The translations under genes were made by a program, and so were the position numbers. Below, in pieces: positions 35,958 to 48,472 of a stretch of 64,000 nt of DNA. Source of the stretch: Philhelius pedissequus (taxonomy: Eukaryota; Arthropoda; Insecta; Diptera; Syrphidae); assembly GCA_910595825.1 (NCBI GenBank), contig OU343162.1, forward strand, positions 148,179,634 through 148,243,633, given 5' to 3'. Below the pieces are notes generated by a model. That model was not told the origin of the DNA, made no database searches, and worked only from the letters and a program-made list of their open reading frames with translations. Numbering within the stretch: position 1 is the stretch's first letter; the number at the start of each line of letters is the position of its first letter.

Positions 35958-38720
35958 AAAAGCTATTTTTTTTTTTTTTTGTAAATTCATTTTTATTTCA
36001 TATTCACTTATAACTATCTTAAAGCTAAACAAAAATGTTTAAAACTAGCCTACTTATCAATAACTTACAACTAATTTACTGGCCTTTTACGGGCGCTCTA
36101 AACTAAACTATATCTCTTAATACTAATGTCTTTCGACCTAAAAACTATTTTAATTATTGTTAAATCCTGTTCCCGCACTCCAAATGTTCGTAGTTTTTCA
36201 CAGAAGAAAGAGCGCTCATGAGGGAGTAAAATATTTCCCCAGGCTGCGAATTTTTGTCCAAGAAATTTCTTTGGACAAAATTATGAAGACTGTGAAATTA
36301 ATGAAAAAGGAATACAAAAAGCAATACATAAGCTGTCAGTTGCCAAGTGTATGGTTACAAAAGTTGAAAATAATGGAATTATAGTCTGGTCGGGGATATC
36401 CGTGCAATAAATTGAAATTTGTGATATCAAATTGGTTATTTTAAGAAATAATTTCACGTAAATTTTTAATAAACATTTTCAAAAATACACTTTTACGTTG
36501 ACGTTTAAAAAATGGCAAACATTTTTGTTCAAAGCGTTCCCGTACTTTTGTGAAACTTTGTTGCGCTCTGAGAGATTTTTACCCCCACTCTTGAAAAAAT
36601 GACAGTCTTCACAAAGTACGGGAACAACACACTTATTGTCTCTGTTCTATAGGAAGAGGAACATAAAAGATTATTGTGTGTATTTTATCAATATGTCTAT
36701 TTGGAAAAGCAACGAAAAAGTTCAGCTTGTGGGCAAATGCGAATGACAACTGAGGTTTCGGGTCTTTATCTTCTTTGTCTACGACCGAAATCAAGGTACG
36801 CTTTCAAGTGTATAAGTTTCGTCTTTTCATCGTCATTCCTTACCTACACTTGTTATATATTTCTTGCTCTAAAACAATGTGAATCGTAAGGATAACGAAC
36901 TCAAAAGTTATGGTGGTGTTCTGGTCGCATGTTGTTGCTCGAGTGTATTGCTGTTCATTGTATAGTAGCATAACCAAGTACCGGTAGTGGTCGCACAGTG
37001 ATGCTGTTGTTATCTATGCATTATGGTTATGTGGTGGTTGTGCGGAATTGTTGTATTTGGTTACCAGTACCAACCAGTCGATCAGGCATAGGTAACGTAA
37101 CGCTTTGTTACACCTTCAACATCTTTCTTCCTCTTTCGTTCACAATGCTATCTTTTGAGTGTTGTGTTTTAATCCTTGGTCACGACACAGAAATTTGTCT
37201 TCAGCGTGGAAAACTAGCTGAGTATTTAGTTTCTCTTTTGTCTTTACAATCTATACTCTCAAAGTAAGCACGAAAGCAAAATGCGTTTAATTTGAAATTG
37301 ATGTGTTTATGTTTAATTCTGTCAAGAATAGGCGTGTTCAAATGAAACTTTCCAAGATCGCGTTAAGATGCTTTAATTAGTTGGAAGAGTTGTTTAAAGT
37401 TTTAAAAATTACCAAAAAGTTAGATAAGGGCTCCCAAACTAGAGTCGTGCTTTTCCTTAAACCAGAACTGTTTAAAAATGTTGCTCTTATGCGTTAAGGC
37501 ATACATCCAATTAATATTGCATTCTGACATATTAAAATGTCAAAGTATCTTCGAACCAAGAAAGTTGAAGAGTGTATAAATTTTTACTTTGAAAAATGCA
37601 CATATACCGTTATCTGTATATATTTAAAAAAAAACAGTAAATTCCATCACAAAACTGACTTCGATATACAAAAGGAAATTCAAGTAGGCGATTTTATAAT
37701 TAACTCATTCCACTTAACAAGCTTGTGACTCCTATTTTCTGGTAGGTCCTTCAATATTGAATTAAGAACAAGCGATTTCCATACTCCCACATTAAAAAAA
37801 AAAATATACATACATAATGTTAATGTATCTACTTTTTTAATATTTTAATTGAGATTATCTCTGACGAAATCCCATTGACGACTACATATATCCGTCCGTG
37901 TGTAGTCATTTAATTTGAAAATAAATACCAAAACAAATCTACATAATCTTCTTTCGCTCAGCTACCCCCCTAATTGAAGGTCAATCATGAGTTTTAAAAA
38001 GTGAGAGATTAGCAGACAAAACACGAAAACAAATAATAATGCCATTCGTACTACAAAAAAAGGCCAAAATGGGTGTGTTTGGTAATATAAAAATTGTCTA
38101 TTTTCGCATTGGCTAATCCAAGGATTAATCCCCTTGGGATGAATTCTCAATGGGATCGCACGTGACGGGCCTTCATGGTATGCGCGTACTTCTGATGACG
38201 CAAATTATAATGCTATTTATGAAGCTCTGGCAGCAGACCAATAAGTGATTTAATCTAATAAAATTATACATAAATGCAAAAAAAAAAACATTTGACAGAT
38301 AATAACACTTCACAATGTTATTGTTTTTTTTTTTCATTTAAATTATTTTGTGATTTTAAAAGTGTTTATTGGATTTCGTCACACTTAAAAGTAGTCACGC
38401 TTCGTATTGTCAAAAAAAAAAATATCAATTCTATACTTAAACGAGATATGAATGGTGATTCACCTCTCTGATATACTCGTTATACTCGTAGTGTATAAGA
38501 GCTTGAATAGGAAACAAAAGATATTGATGTCACCAGAAGTCCCATATGGTCAAGGTGATAGAAAACGAATACTTTTGCTATCATCGGCGGCGCGGCGGTT
38601 GAATTTTGTTCTATAAATTTAATTAGTAAGGGTTACCATTAATATAATAAATATAGTAATAAATATTTAATTACTATGTTTTTTATTTTTGCGACAAAAA
38701 GTGTGATCTTGGATTCACAC
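35958..38720. other. Gene-free region
   Basis: Contains a diverged partial copy (about 36640-36790) of the repeat in 33965-34625. No supported gene. Confidence 0.45.
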
Positions 38721-38723
38721 AAG

Positions 38724-39997
38724 TTATGACATAGTGCTACTGACAGACTCACCTGAAAATCTCCAATTGATGATTAACCGTTTAGCCGATTATTGCAGCA
38801 AATGGGGGCTCATTATTAACACGGATAAAACAAAAGTGATGTTGTTTTCTAGATCTATCCGGAACCAAATCACACGTAGTTGGTATTTCAATGGCATCCC
38901 ATTAGATATAGCAGCTGAGTATAAATATCTGGGAGTTAAACTAAATAGACCATTGATTTCTCCAAGCACCTTGACGGGAAAGCCAAAGCTGCCCAAAGCT
39001 TGTTTAATCTATCGTGGAAGACTGTTTTCACAAACGAGCGCATCATCATATCTGCTAAATATTGTTAAATCTACACTCTGCTATGCATCGCAAGTATGGG
39101 GAGTTTATGAGAACGATGTGATAGAAAATTTCCATAGAATTTTTTTGAAAAAAGCTGTTTAATCTTCCACTGAATGAAAACACCAAACTATGCGTTATAT
39201 TTGGAAACGGGTCTTACTAAGCTTTACACATCCACCCTTAAGTCTCAGACAGACAACATCTTTTGTAATATCCCTTCCGAACGATCGTTTACCAAAAAAA
39301 AATGGCACTTTACGAAATGAGGAACAAAGACTAGTGGGCTCTTAAGTGGAAAAGCTTAGGACTAGCTTGTGGAGAGGTAGTGACGGTAGATCCAAACAAT
39401 TTAAAAAATCTAAAGGAGCAGCTTTATCGCATCAATCAAGCACACGAAACATCAGTAAGAATTCCGTTCATAGAAGAGGCAAGTAACTCAGAAAGCAGAA
39501 AAATATATTCACAACTCAAGCTTGACTTAATGGAAGGAAACTACTTCAACGATTCAATGAGTTAGAAGGAGATATCATTAATATTTAAAGCCAGCTGCGA
39601 ACTCCTAGCTCTCAATGGGTGTCCTTACAACGGAAGTTTTTATCAATTTTGCACTTTATGCAATTTGAAAGCCAAAGAAGACTGTTTTCATATCATAAGT
39701 ATATGTCCAATTTTTGCTCCTCAACGTCTAATATATTTTGGGAAGAAAACGATGACAATGAGAGAAGCAATCTCAGCGCTTAACGAAACTGACTGGAAAA
39801 TACTGTACCGCTTTTTGAAAGACATTTATAAATACAGGATGTTATTAATAACTGAATTCGAATAAACACATTCAATATTAGTTTATTATATATATAAAAA
39901 ATAAAATAAAAATATATGAACCGTAAACTGACCAACCGAGCTGACGGCAATGCCATAGCCTCTAAATTCATTATAATTATATAAACAATAAAATGAA
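38724..39997 (+). mobile_element. LINE relic, 3' half (reverse transcriptase thumb to C-terminal zinc-binding end)
   Basis: The plus strand encodes IVLLTDSPENLQLMINRLAD just after a damaged YADD box, then WGLIINTDKTKVMLFSR, YKYLGVKL, LCYASQVWG, and after frameshifts YSQLKLDLMEGNYFND, IFKASCELLALNGCPYNG, a C-terminal CTLCNLKAKEDCFHII finger (Cys-x2-Cys ... Cys-x-His) and a stop at 39863-39865. An AT-rich 3' UTR follows. A (TTAC)n tract at 39998-40019 may be its tail. At least four breaks; inactive. Clade not settled. Confidence 0.75.
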
Positions 39998-40024
39998 TTA
40001 CTTACTTACTTTACTTACTTGTTC

Positions 40025-40335
40025 CTTTATGCACAATGCTGTCGAGATCAACATTTAATGAGTTAATCATATGCTGCTGCTGTAATTCCACATCCGAGAA
40101 ACAAGGAGCTGATAATCTCAAAAGGAATATGAAAAAGCTGAGAGTACTTTATTCATCAAAACAATTTAGAGATCATTAATTAATATGAGAACCGGAGACA
40201 ATACGGGGCCTTGTCACATACCAGTATTTATTTTATGGTTTTCAGTCTTGAAACCGTCCAATACGACTTGAATTGAGTGGACGTCCGAAAGGAAATTTCT
40301 AATACCAATGCATGCATTTCAGATAAGAGAATAAG
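40025..40335 (-). mobile_element. Fragment of the same LINE family as 29457-32160
   Basis: The plus strand aligns with 30100-30460 base for base in patches: CACAATGCTGTCGAGATCA, GAATATGAAAAAGCTGAGAG, TGAAACCGTCCAATACGACTTG, ACGTCCGAAAGGAAATT. Only part of the RT is left, with indels. Confidence 0.75.
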
Positions 40336-40426
40336 GGCAGTAGTTTATTTTTTATTTGACCTTTTGGTTTTAACTGAATAGAAGCTATTTCATGCGGGTC
40401 TTAGGTCAATAAAAGATTTTATTTGT

Positions 40427-40463
40427 TACAACGTTTAGAGCATGTGTATGTTCTTCATCAGGA
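40427..40463 (-). ncRNA. Hammerhead-like relic
   Basis: Minus strand: CUGAUGA (intact), an imperfect GAACAU/AUGCUC stem II, then UAAACGUU where GAAACGU(H) is expected (one core base changed). Followed by AACAAATAAAATC. Probably a retroelement hammerhead that has lost its core G. Confidence 0.35.
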
Positions 40464-42538
40464 AAAGTCAAAAATAAGTAATTTATATTGGTGCAATAGC
40501 CCTTTTTTATTGTTAAATGTATACGCAGCGCAGCAAAACTTTATTCAGTAAACAAAAACAAAGGAAAAGTGCCAATAGATTAGGCAGTAAAAATAGTGCC
40601 GATAATAGTGCAGATAAAGCTTTGCAATATTTGGACCATAGGTGGCAGGCAGAGCGAGATGAAAATGTATAGTGTATATAAAAAGTGAATAGTGATAGTT
40701 TTATTCAGACGCTCATTACTGCGCTACCTATAGCTTACCAATAAAATACGGCTAATATCACATAATTGACAATTGAAAATTGTAACAAACAAAACAAACA
40801 CACAACCCGGAATCGACAGTCGTCATCGACCACGAACAAAACGACGTAATGTGCATTCTTGACAAATAAACGAAGAGATGATGCGAAACTTGCGAAAAAG
40901 TAAAATGCACAATATAACTTTTAAAACGTCAAGCGTGTATGAGAGTCATAAACATCAAGTTTTAATCTAGGCACAAAATTTAATCAAAATTTAAATCCAA
41001 TTGACCCATGGCCTCAACATCGTCTTTAATTATAAAATTATATTTTCCCAAAAAATGGTGTTAACTATTGATACTAACATTTTTGTTTGTTTGTTTACAT
41101 GATCGCAAAAAAAAGTGCTTTTATTACTACAAACGGAACAAAATCAAATGCACTACAGGATCGTTTGTGTTTGGTAACATCGTAGCACAAGTAGTAGAGT
41201 AGTAGAGACGGCTAAATATATTTTTAAATTAATTTTTTACTTAATTTTTTATAAACAACATTTTTTTTAATTAAAAAAAATAAAGTGGGCTTGCTTTTTC
41301 TATGATCAAATCTTAACTCAAAATTACATTTGGCTATGACAGATCTTTTCAATGACAACCAAGTTTCAATGATAGCTATAACCGACATGCCAACGAAAAT
41401 TCGACCGTTTCACTGATTCGTGTTTTAATCATAAACTAATAACGTAAAGACCCGAAAACTCTGCTTTCATTTGACATTTGCCTACAAGCTGAAACACGCA
41501 CACAAGTAACTTTTCTGTTCCTCTTCCAATAGACACATTGATAAAAACGCACACAAGAATCTTTTCTGTTCCTCTTCCTATAAACACATAGACAACACAG
41601 CCCTAATAATTTGTTTTTGTTTTATTTTTCGATTTCCCATCTATTCATGGATAGAGTTTCAAAGCTACAAATACAACAATGTAAACAAATGGGTTTTGAG
41701 AGGTGAAACGTACGAAGGTTTCCGATCTTAGTATGGCTTATTTGTGGTTTCAATCATGAATTTCTACCAGTCTATCAAAAGTGAAACGGAATGGAATTGG
41801 TACAAGGGAAACCAAGCGATTGTGTAGTACATTACTCCTTTGCTGGCAAAATAGAAATTAAATGCCTTTCAAAAGACAAGAAAGAAATATAATACTTATG
41901 CAAACACTCATATCTAAAAATTAGAAAAAAATACGAAACTTGACATTTTTTAATAAATTGCACAAATATTTTTTTTTCTAAAAATCAGCTGTTGGTTTTC
42001 ATGTATTAATTCTTTTTTCTACTATGAAAACCATTATTTTCAAAAAAAAAAAAAAATGTGAACACAAATTTGATCTACTTAAAACATGTTTTCCCCATCG
42101 ACCGTTATTACTGGGTGCTCGAACGTTCGAGTATTCTACTGATTTCGACACATTTAAGGAATGTTTTATTATAAAAAAATATCGCGTTCGATATTGGATC
42201 AATAACTAAAAGTAATTTTTCAGGAAAATATTCGCTCAATGTGTCAAAATCAGTCGAATAAAAAACGTTCGCTTCTAGACCAAACTCCGATTCGTTATGC
42301 ATAATGAGCATGTTTGGGAAATTTTATATATGTATGAACTGCGAGCCAAATACAAGCATATCATAATCAGCAGGTTCCAGAAATCGAATGAAATTGAATC
42401 CAAATTGAATTTCCAAATCAAGTGAATTTTCGAAATCATTTCCAATTTATTTCAAGTAAAATCAAAAATAGCTCGCATGTATCATGCTTACTCGTACAAT
42501 AACTTATTTTGTTGAATGAAATAAGTTTAAATAATTCA
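40464..42538. other. Gene-free region with an inverted repeat-family copy
   Basis: 41432-41760 is an inverted copy of 34110-34435. An imperfect 22-bp inverted repeat (ATTCTACTGATTTCGACACA at 42131 and its mirror near 42237-42261) could form a stem with a loop of about 85 bases. Confidence 0.5.
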
Positions 42539-43110
42539 TGGGATAGTTGGTGGCTTCGTCCTCGTCGGTAACTCTGCCAAGGGTTTTGTACGAATGCAGT
42601 TCTCCAGCGATTTGACTTTGAATAATGAAATTCAAGCTATCGGTGACGTCCTTATTCAGCACCCGATGGGTCGTTCTGCAATGTGACTCTCATGTTCGTC
42701 CTCAATTTCAAATTCCTGACATGCAACCTAATTGGATAACCTCACTTTTGACACTTACAAACTTTCTGAAAAAAAAAAAAGAAATGATTCAATTGATAAA
42801 TATGTCATTGAATTTCAATTGATCATAATGTTTTCACCGATTTTCGGATGTGATGTGCGATATACGACTATGAGGAATCAGTCTAATAATGCGGAACACT
42901 CAATTCAATTGCAGCACAAAAAATATATCACATTTGCTGAACGGAAAATGACAATGTGGAAAAGAACACCTGTCAAATCACGTACAGCCTTAGTCAATGT
43001 ATAACGTAATCTCTCGGGTTGTGGTGACATTGATCGCACCACAGCGTAATCTATTATAATTCTCGTTAACATCTCAAACGTCTTTTATCACAATGAATTA
43101 AACAATATTA
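42539..43110 (-). mobile_element. Internally deleted Helitron fragment
   Basis: The minus strand at 42720-42540 keeps the last part of a PIF1-type Helitron helicase: NKDVTDSLNFIIQSQIAGEL then VTDEDEATNYP. Sequence at 42960-43050 (TGTCAAATCACGTACAGCC, AGTCAATGTATAACG, GGGTTGTGG) matches 45270-45340 next to the larger helicase copy, so this looks like the same element with most of the helicase gene removed. Confidence 0.7.
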
Positions 43111-44109
43111 TCTCCAAGCTTCACAAAGAATTTTTCACCTTAAAATCGTCAAAAAAATCCATGGGAAATTCTAGACAATTCGAGAAACGCCCTGAAAATC
43201 AGAGGATCCATAGAACATTCCAGAAATTCAACGAAATAAAATATCAAAATCTATTTAATGAGATCCAACAAAGAGAAACCAAAATAAAAAGTGTATTCAA
43301 AACACATTATTTATACTATACTAAAGCATTAACGACCATGTGAAAGACATTTTTGGTCATAACTGCGATTCTAGATATTGGACAGCAAACATTGTATTCT
43401 TATATGATGTATGCACTCTCCAAACATGTTTCAAGATCTCTTAAAAATTGTATTCAAACCGATGGAGCCAAAAAAAAGTAGTTCGCACACAAACATAATT
43501 TGGATTGTTCTTTATATAAAACTATCGGACCAGGCGAACTTCGTCTCCCCCCAATTCAAATGAACCGCATTATTGGTATAATAAAAAAACATATAGATCA
43601 AATTTCAATTATTTATATGAATGGAATTAAAATCAGTAGAGAGTGATATGCTAAACAATGTTTTTCGATTTGTTTGCAGCGAAAGCAAACAACGAAGACG
43701 GTTTGCCAACACGCGAGCAGGCGCGAAAAGCAGAAATCCGAGATTAATTCCACAAACCTACAACGATTGGCCTTGCGATTTATTGATTGTCATCACAAAA
43801 GCCAATCGTACGCGGAACTGAATTCGTTTGAATTGGAATGGAAAATCGGTTGATATAAGGACTTAGGTTAGGCTGTATAATTGGGCTGACAATTGATGAC
43901 GTTATCGTCACACTTAGATCAATGTAGATCTATTGTGTTACTCGAGAGTATAAACACTTATCCGATAAAAAAAAACCTTTGTTATCTGAATAAGTCATTT
44001 CTCTTCCTCTCCTTTGAATTTGCCCTTGATGTTCATGGCTGTAATCACCGCAACATGATTATGATCGATCCCACCTTCTGCTGTAAAAATGCGTCGGAGT
44101 TCTGGGCAC
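43111..44109. other. Spacer between the two Helitron fragments
   Basis: Holds a short repeat AACATAATTTGGATTGTTCTTTATATA (43493) shared with 45367, so Helitron-derived sequence probably continues here. No ORF is supported. Confidence 0.4.
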
Positions 44110-45420
44110 ATTAAGGGAGTTCAAAAATTTCGTTACATAGTTGGTCGCTTCATTATCGTCGGTTACGCTGTCAACGGATTTGTACGAAGGCAGTTCTCCA
44201 AGGGATAATGAAATTCAAGCTATCGACAACATCCTTATTCTTCACTGCTAGTATGGCCCTTTCACAAATCCAATCGAGATTCTTATAATTTTTTGCAATG
44301 TCGGGGAACACTTTCCTTTGGTGAGGGGTTTTTCCGTTGACGTTGATAACTCGCAAAAATTTGCCGGGAATGATATAAATCCAGTCGAGACATTAACAGA
44401 AATTTGGCCATTGCCAAGTTCTTGAGAACTTAGCAGCCGATGGTTCGCCCTGCAATGCGACTCATATTACTTGTCAACTTCTTGACATGCCCGGCCAAAG
44501 TCGACGATTTCAAGCATGCATTAAATTCATCGGCAGCAGTAGATTTTTGGGATGACAGCAAGCGTTTGACGAATATCTCCGCTGAACAATATCATATCCC
44601 CACCAAATCATCTCGAATCACCTTTTAAACCTTCATTGTTAGGTCAACTGCCTCCAAAGCTCCGTTTATGCGACATCGTGCATTCATCCCAAATTATGAT
44701 TTTGTATTCTCGAATCAATTTAGCTGTTGCCGAATTCTTGGTCATTGTGCACGTTATTGGCTTGTCAATCGTGGAAAGATTCATCGCCAACTTCACAGCG
44801 GAATGTGCAGTTCGACTGCCTACAAACAGTGTGGCAGCAATGCCATAGATGCCATAGATTGCAACAAGCAACGAAATAGATCTTGGCCGAATTGTTGCCA
44901 GAATCAAATAAATGACGAATGTCTTGCATGTCCTACCGGGAGCATCGAGAAAGTAAGTAAGATTGCTGAATCGTATTCCAAAGCAGCGCGATTGAAGTCT
45001 ACATTTACCACTTTTCTTCTTCTAATAACATTTTGTCGAATTTGTGGTGGTGATTTTGCAGTTTGGAGCCGTGCATATGGGCACGTGTCCATTTATTTCT
45101 TCCTCACTTACCTCTTGCGTTTGATTATCACGGATATTCTGATTATTTATTGCAAGACGTGTACGTCGTCCAAGGTTAGATCGGAATCAGTGTAATAATA
45201 CCCAAAACTCGAATCAATTTCAGCAAGAAAAATAGCACATTTTCTGAATAGAAAATTATAATGTGAAGTAAAGACATCTGTCAAATCGCTCACAGCCTAA
45301 GTCAATGTATAACGCAACCTAACGGGTTGTGGCATTTATCGCAGCACAGAGTAGATAGCGCAGAAACATAATTTGGATTGTTCTTTATATATAAGATTAT
45401 TTAGAAATGTACCTATATAA
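44110..45420 (-). mobile_element. Helitron helicase pseudogene (PIF1-like)
   Basis: Minus strand: FLDAPGRTCKTF (Walker A, with the GGTGKT motif damaged; near 44945), IAATLFVGSRTAHSAVKL (44840), IIIWDECTMSHKRS (Walker B; near 44690), MILFSGDIRQTLAVIP (44560), ADEFNACLKSSTL, HVKKLTSNM, and the DVVDSLNFIIP and TDDNEATNY blocks (44230-44130). Helitrons move as rolling-circle elements; the Rep nuclease part is not visible. Several stops and shifts. The longest open part is 44644-44907. Confidence 0.85.
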
Positions 45421-45864
45421 AGTGTGAATTTTATTCTACAGTTGTTTTAAATGGTGTCATTTTTTTTTGTTCTTTATTGAACATTTTTCGGGTAAAACTC
45501 ATAAAAGGGGAAAATACATTTTTTGCGTGTGGAATGTTGTTCAAGCGAAACACATTAAAAGGTTTTTTTTCTTGTCTCTGCCAAATCTTGAATATTTGAT
45601 TTTGGTCGACATTTCATTGACGTCATACCCACTGTTATTTCAACGTCATATAAAATTAACCATATAAACCACCGATAAACGTAATATAAATCACATGTCT
45701 AAAAATTCCTTGTCATCTTTTTTTCTATTGTCGTTTCCTCTTAATTAATATTATATTCGTTTTATTTTCCTATTTGACTTTAGCACAACGGAAATGGTGT
45801 GCGATCTTTTAACACCATTTTTACTTGCGATGTATGTATATGAAGGTAATATATGGCAAGTTAT
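45421..45864. other. AT-rich spacer
   Basis: Nothing recognised. Confidence 0.5.
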
Positions 45865-47060
45865 GGATTCGTAAAAAAATTTAACTCGAGATCTTGATCA
45901 AAGTTGACACAGTACGATAATAGCCAAGGCAAAAAAAGTGGCTCCCTAATCGGTTGGATGGATTTGCTACAAAATTGGTACATATTGTTTTTTCGGTAAT
46001 ATACCCACACGTTTCTTTTGATTTTTTTAAGACGAAAAATAACATTAGGTACCTGCCTCTTTTTTGCCAAAAAGGAAAATCTTAGTTTTCTCAAAAACGG
46101 CTCCATCGATTTTTTATAAACAAAAATCAGTTCATTAATGAAGGGAAAATGTAGGTACTTTTTTTGTAATTTTTGTTGTTTGGAAAACTGGTTATTTTTG
46201 GTACCTGTAGTAGAACCATTTTTTTTTTTTGGTTTTCGATTTTCTGGGAAACGGTTCATTTGATTTTTTTTGAAAGTTTGTATGCAGAAGCTACTAGAAC
46301 GTTAAAACACTGATGTACATCAACAATTTTCAAACAATGTTTTTTGTAGATGAAAAAAATTGTTTTTTGAAAAGTTAAGATTTCGAAAACTACTCAATCG
46401 ATTTTTTTCGAAACTTCATATTTGGTAATTTGTTGACATTATTTTTAAAAGTCAAAGAAACTATTTTCCTAAAATAAAAAAAATGTACCTCCCATACTAA
46501 TGTTAAAAAAAATGTATTTCTCAAAAACGGCTCCAAGAATTTTGGAAAAAAAAATATGTGTGTTCTTATATTTTCTTATATTAGTGCAATCCATTTTGAA
46601 GTAAAAAAATATTTTATTTTACGTGCTTATTAATGGTATTTCACATAGAACCACTTTTCATATTTTCGACTTTCTCACTATTGGATGAACCTATTCAAAT
46701 TATTTTTTTTAAGCAAATGTTCTCTAGAAACGTTAATAAAACTGCATACTCCAATTATCAAAAAAATGGTTTTCGGATTTTTAAAAAATAAATAAATGTC
46801 TTTTTTTTTGAAAAATCAATTTTTCAAAAACCAGTCACTGATTTTTTTTCGAATTTAAGATTTTATATGCGCATTAAAAATTAATTCAAAATGACGTTGC
46901 AATTTTTTTTTCTAAAATTTTTTTCAAAATTTTAGAAATAAGAAACAATTTTTTTAAGAAACCGCTCAAACGATTTTTGAATTTATCGCTACGTTAACGT
47001 TATTAGCTACAGGAGCAAGGTCGTACGATCCAGTCGTGCATTTTATTTCTATTAAGCTAT
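45865..47060 (-). repeat. Modular T-rich dispersed repeat, inverted long copy
   Basis: The reverse complement aligns with 8880-9600 and 56280-56930. At least seven modules are marked by AACGGCTCCATCG-type cores (near 46105, 46245, 46390, 46520, 46670, 46830, 46960). Beyond the last module lies a 45-base block (47010-47055, CAAGGTCGTACGATCCAGTC) also found at 54790 and 55478. Confidence 0.8.
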
Positions 47061-48059
47061 GATGTTGAAAAAAAAAAGCTTGAAATAATTTTTTGAAATC
47101 AATAAAATTTCATAATTATCTAATTGTCTGAGGCGCATTTATGAAGAATTTACATCATATATTTCTTTTTTTATAGAAAAACGCAGTTTGAGGGACTATT
47201 TTAAAGATTATCGGTCAAGAAATGTGAGTAAGCGATCACCGCGTAGGAAACACATGCACATAGCCAGGGTTTTTTTTCTAATGAGGGTTTTGAAAATATA
47301 GTTTTATTTCTAAGAAATCTATGTTTCATTGCACAGAAAAAGCCCCGCTCTAAAAGATATTTTCCTAAATCATTTAATTTGCGTCGCTGAATTGTTCAAC
47401 ATTTGGTCTTTTTCTTGATCAAGTGTTGAAATCTTTCTTCAGGCCTGGAATGAATATACACAAAGACAATTTGAAACAAAATGTTGCAAGAAGATAACAA
47501 TGTATGTACACATTTCATGTAATTAATTAAAATCGATTTGGAGAGCGAGATTATTGAAAAAAAACAGACAGTCAATTCAAAATCTCGAATGACGACAATA
47601 TGTTAACTTATTAAATAGATCAATTCTTCCGAGATGCGTATTAACTAAAACGAAACAAAAAAAACCCTCAATCGGCGCAATCAGTGCCAATTAATTAATT
47701 TTTTTCCACACTGTCAGATTGGATGCGAGGGAGATATTATATTGGACATTTTCAATCAATGGAATTACTACAGATACAATAATTATGCGCACGATGAAGG
47801 GTTCAATCAGAGGTTACTAGACGACAATTTTTCAAAATGTTATCAATTTTTTACAACGAAAAATGCGATAAGGGAAAAAGTGAATGAAACTTGTATGTTC
47901 AAGGAGAGAGGAAGAGATATTATGCGCAATTAGAGAATAATGTATGTTTCTTTTTTGATAATTGAAACACACACACAAAACGGACAAAAAAAATGTATAG
48001 TCATCATCAAAAATAAAATAATAATTGTTTAATGTCTACTTGTTGCTTTTATATTTAAT
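47061..48059. other. AT-rich spacer left of the LTR element
   Basis: No supported gene. The last five bases before the LTR (48060-48064, CTATT) are the target duplication. Confidence 0.5.
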
Positions 48060-48064
48060 CTATT

Positions 48065-48451
48065 TGTTGTTCCTTCGCTTAAATCCTTCCAATGAATAAA
48101 TATTGTTCCAAGGCTTAATGAGAATATCCAAAACTCAAATAAGTTAATTTCTTGGAAAACGTTACAATTTTATTTTCTGTTTATCAAAACATAAAATGAA
48201 TCATTTAATTAATTAAAAAAGATAAAATAACTTACAAATTGGTTTTCAGGAATACATTTAGAAAGAACAACGTGAATATGAATTTAAAATTAGAAACAGA
48301 TACAACATAAATCGTTTGATGCAAAAATTTAAATGAAAATATTATTAGAAAAAATTAGAATTGAAACAGAAAGAAAAGCAAAGATTCTACGATTCAAAAT
48401 AAATATTTAAAATGGTTTTGAGGTAGAGTATATTTTGAAGGCTTGATAACA
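48065..48451 (-). repeat. 3' LTR of the BEL/Pao element
   Basis: 387 bp, TGTTGTTCCTTCGCTT ... GGCTTGATAACA on the plus strand, near-identical to 53310-53696. Confidence 0.95.
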
Positions 48452-48472
48452 TTCCGGAGCCCGTCTGAACTT

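Noticed and set aside
44668..45195. 175-codon plus-strand ORF
   Set aside because: Antisense shadow of the Helitron helicase, which is recognisable on the minus strand.
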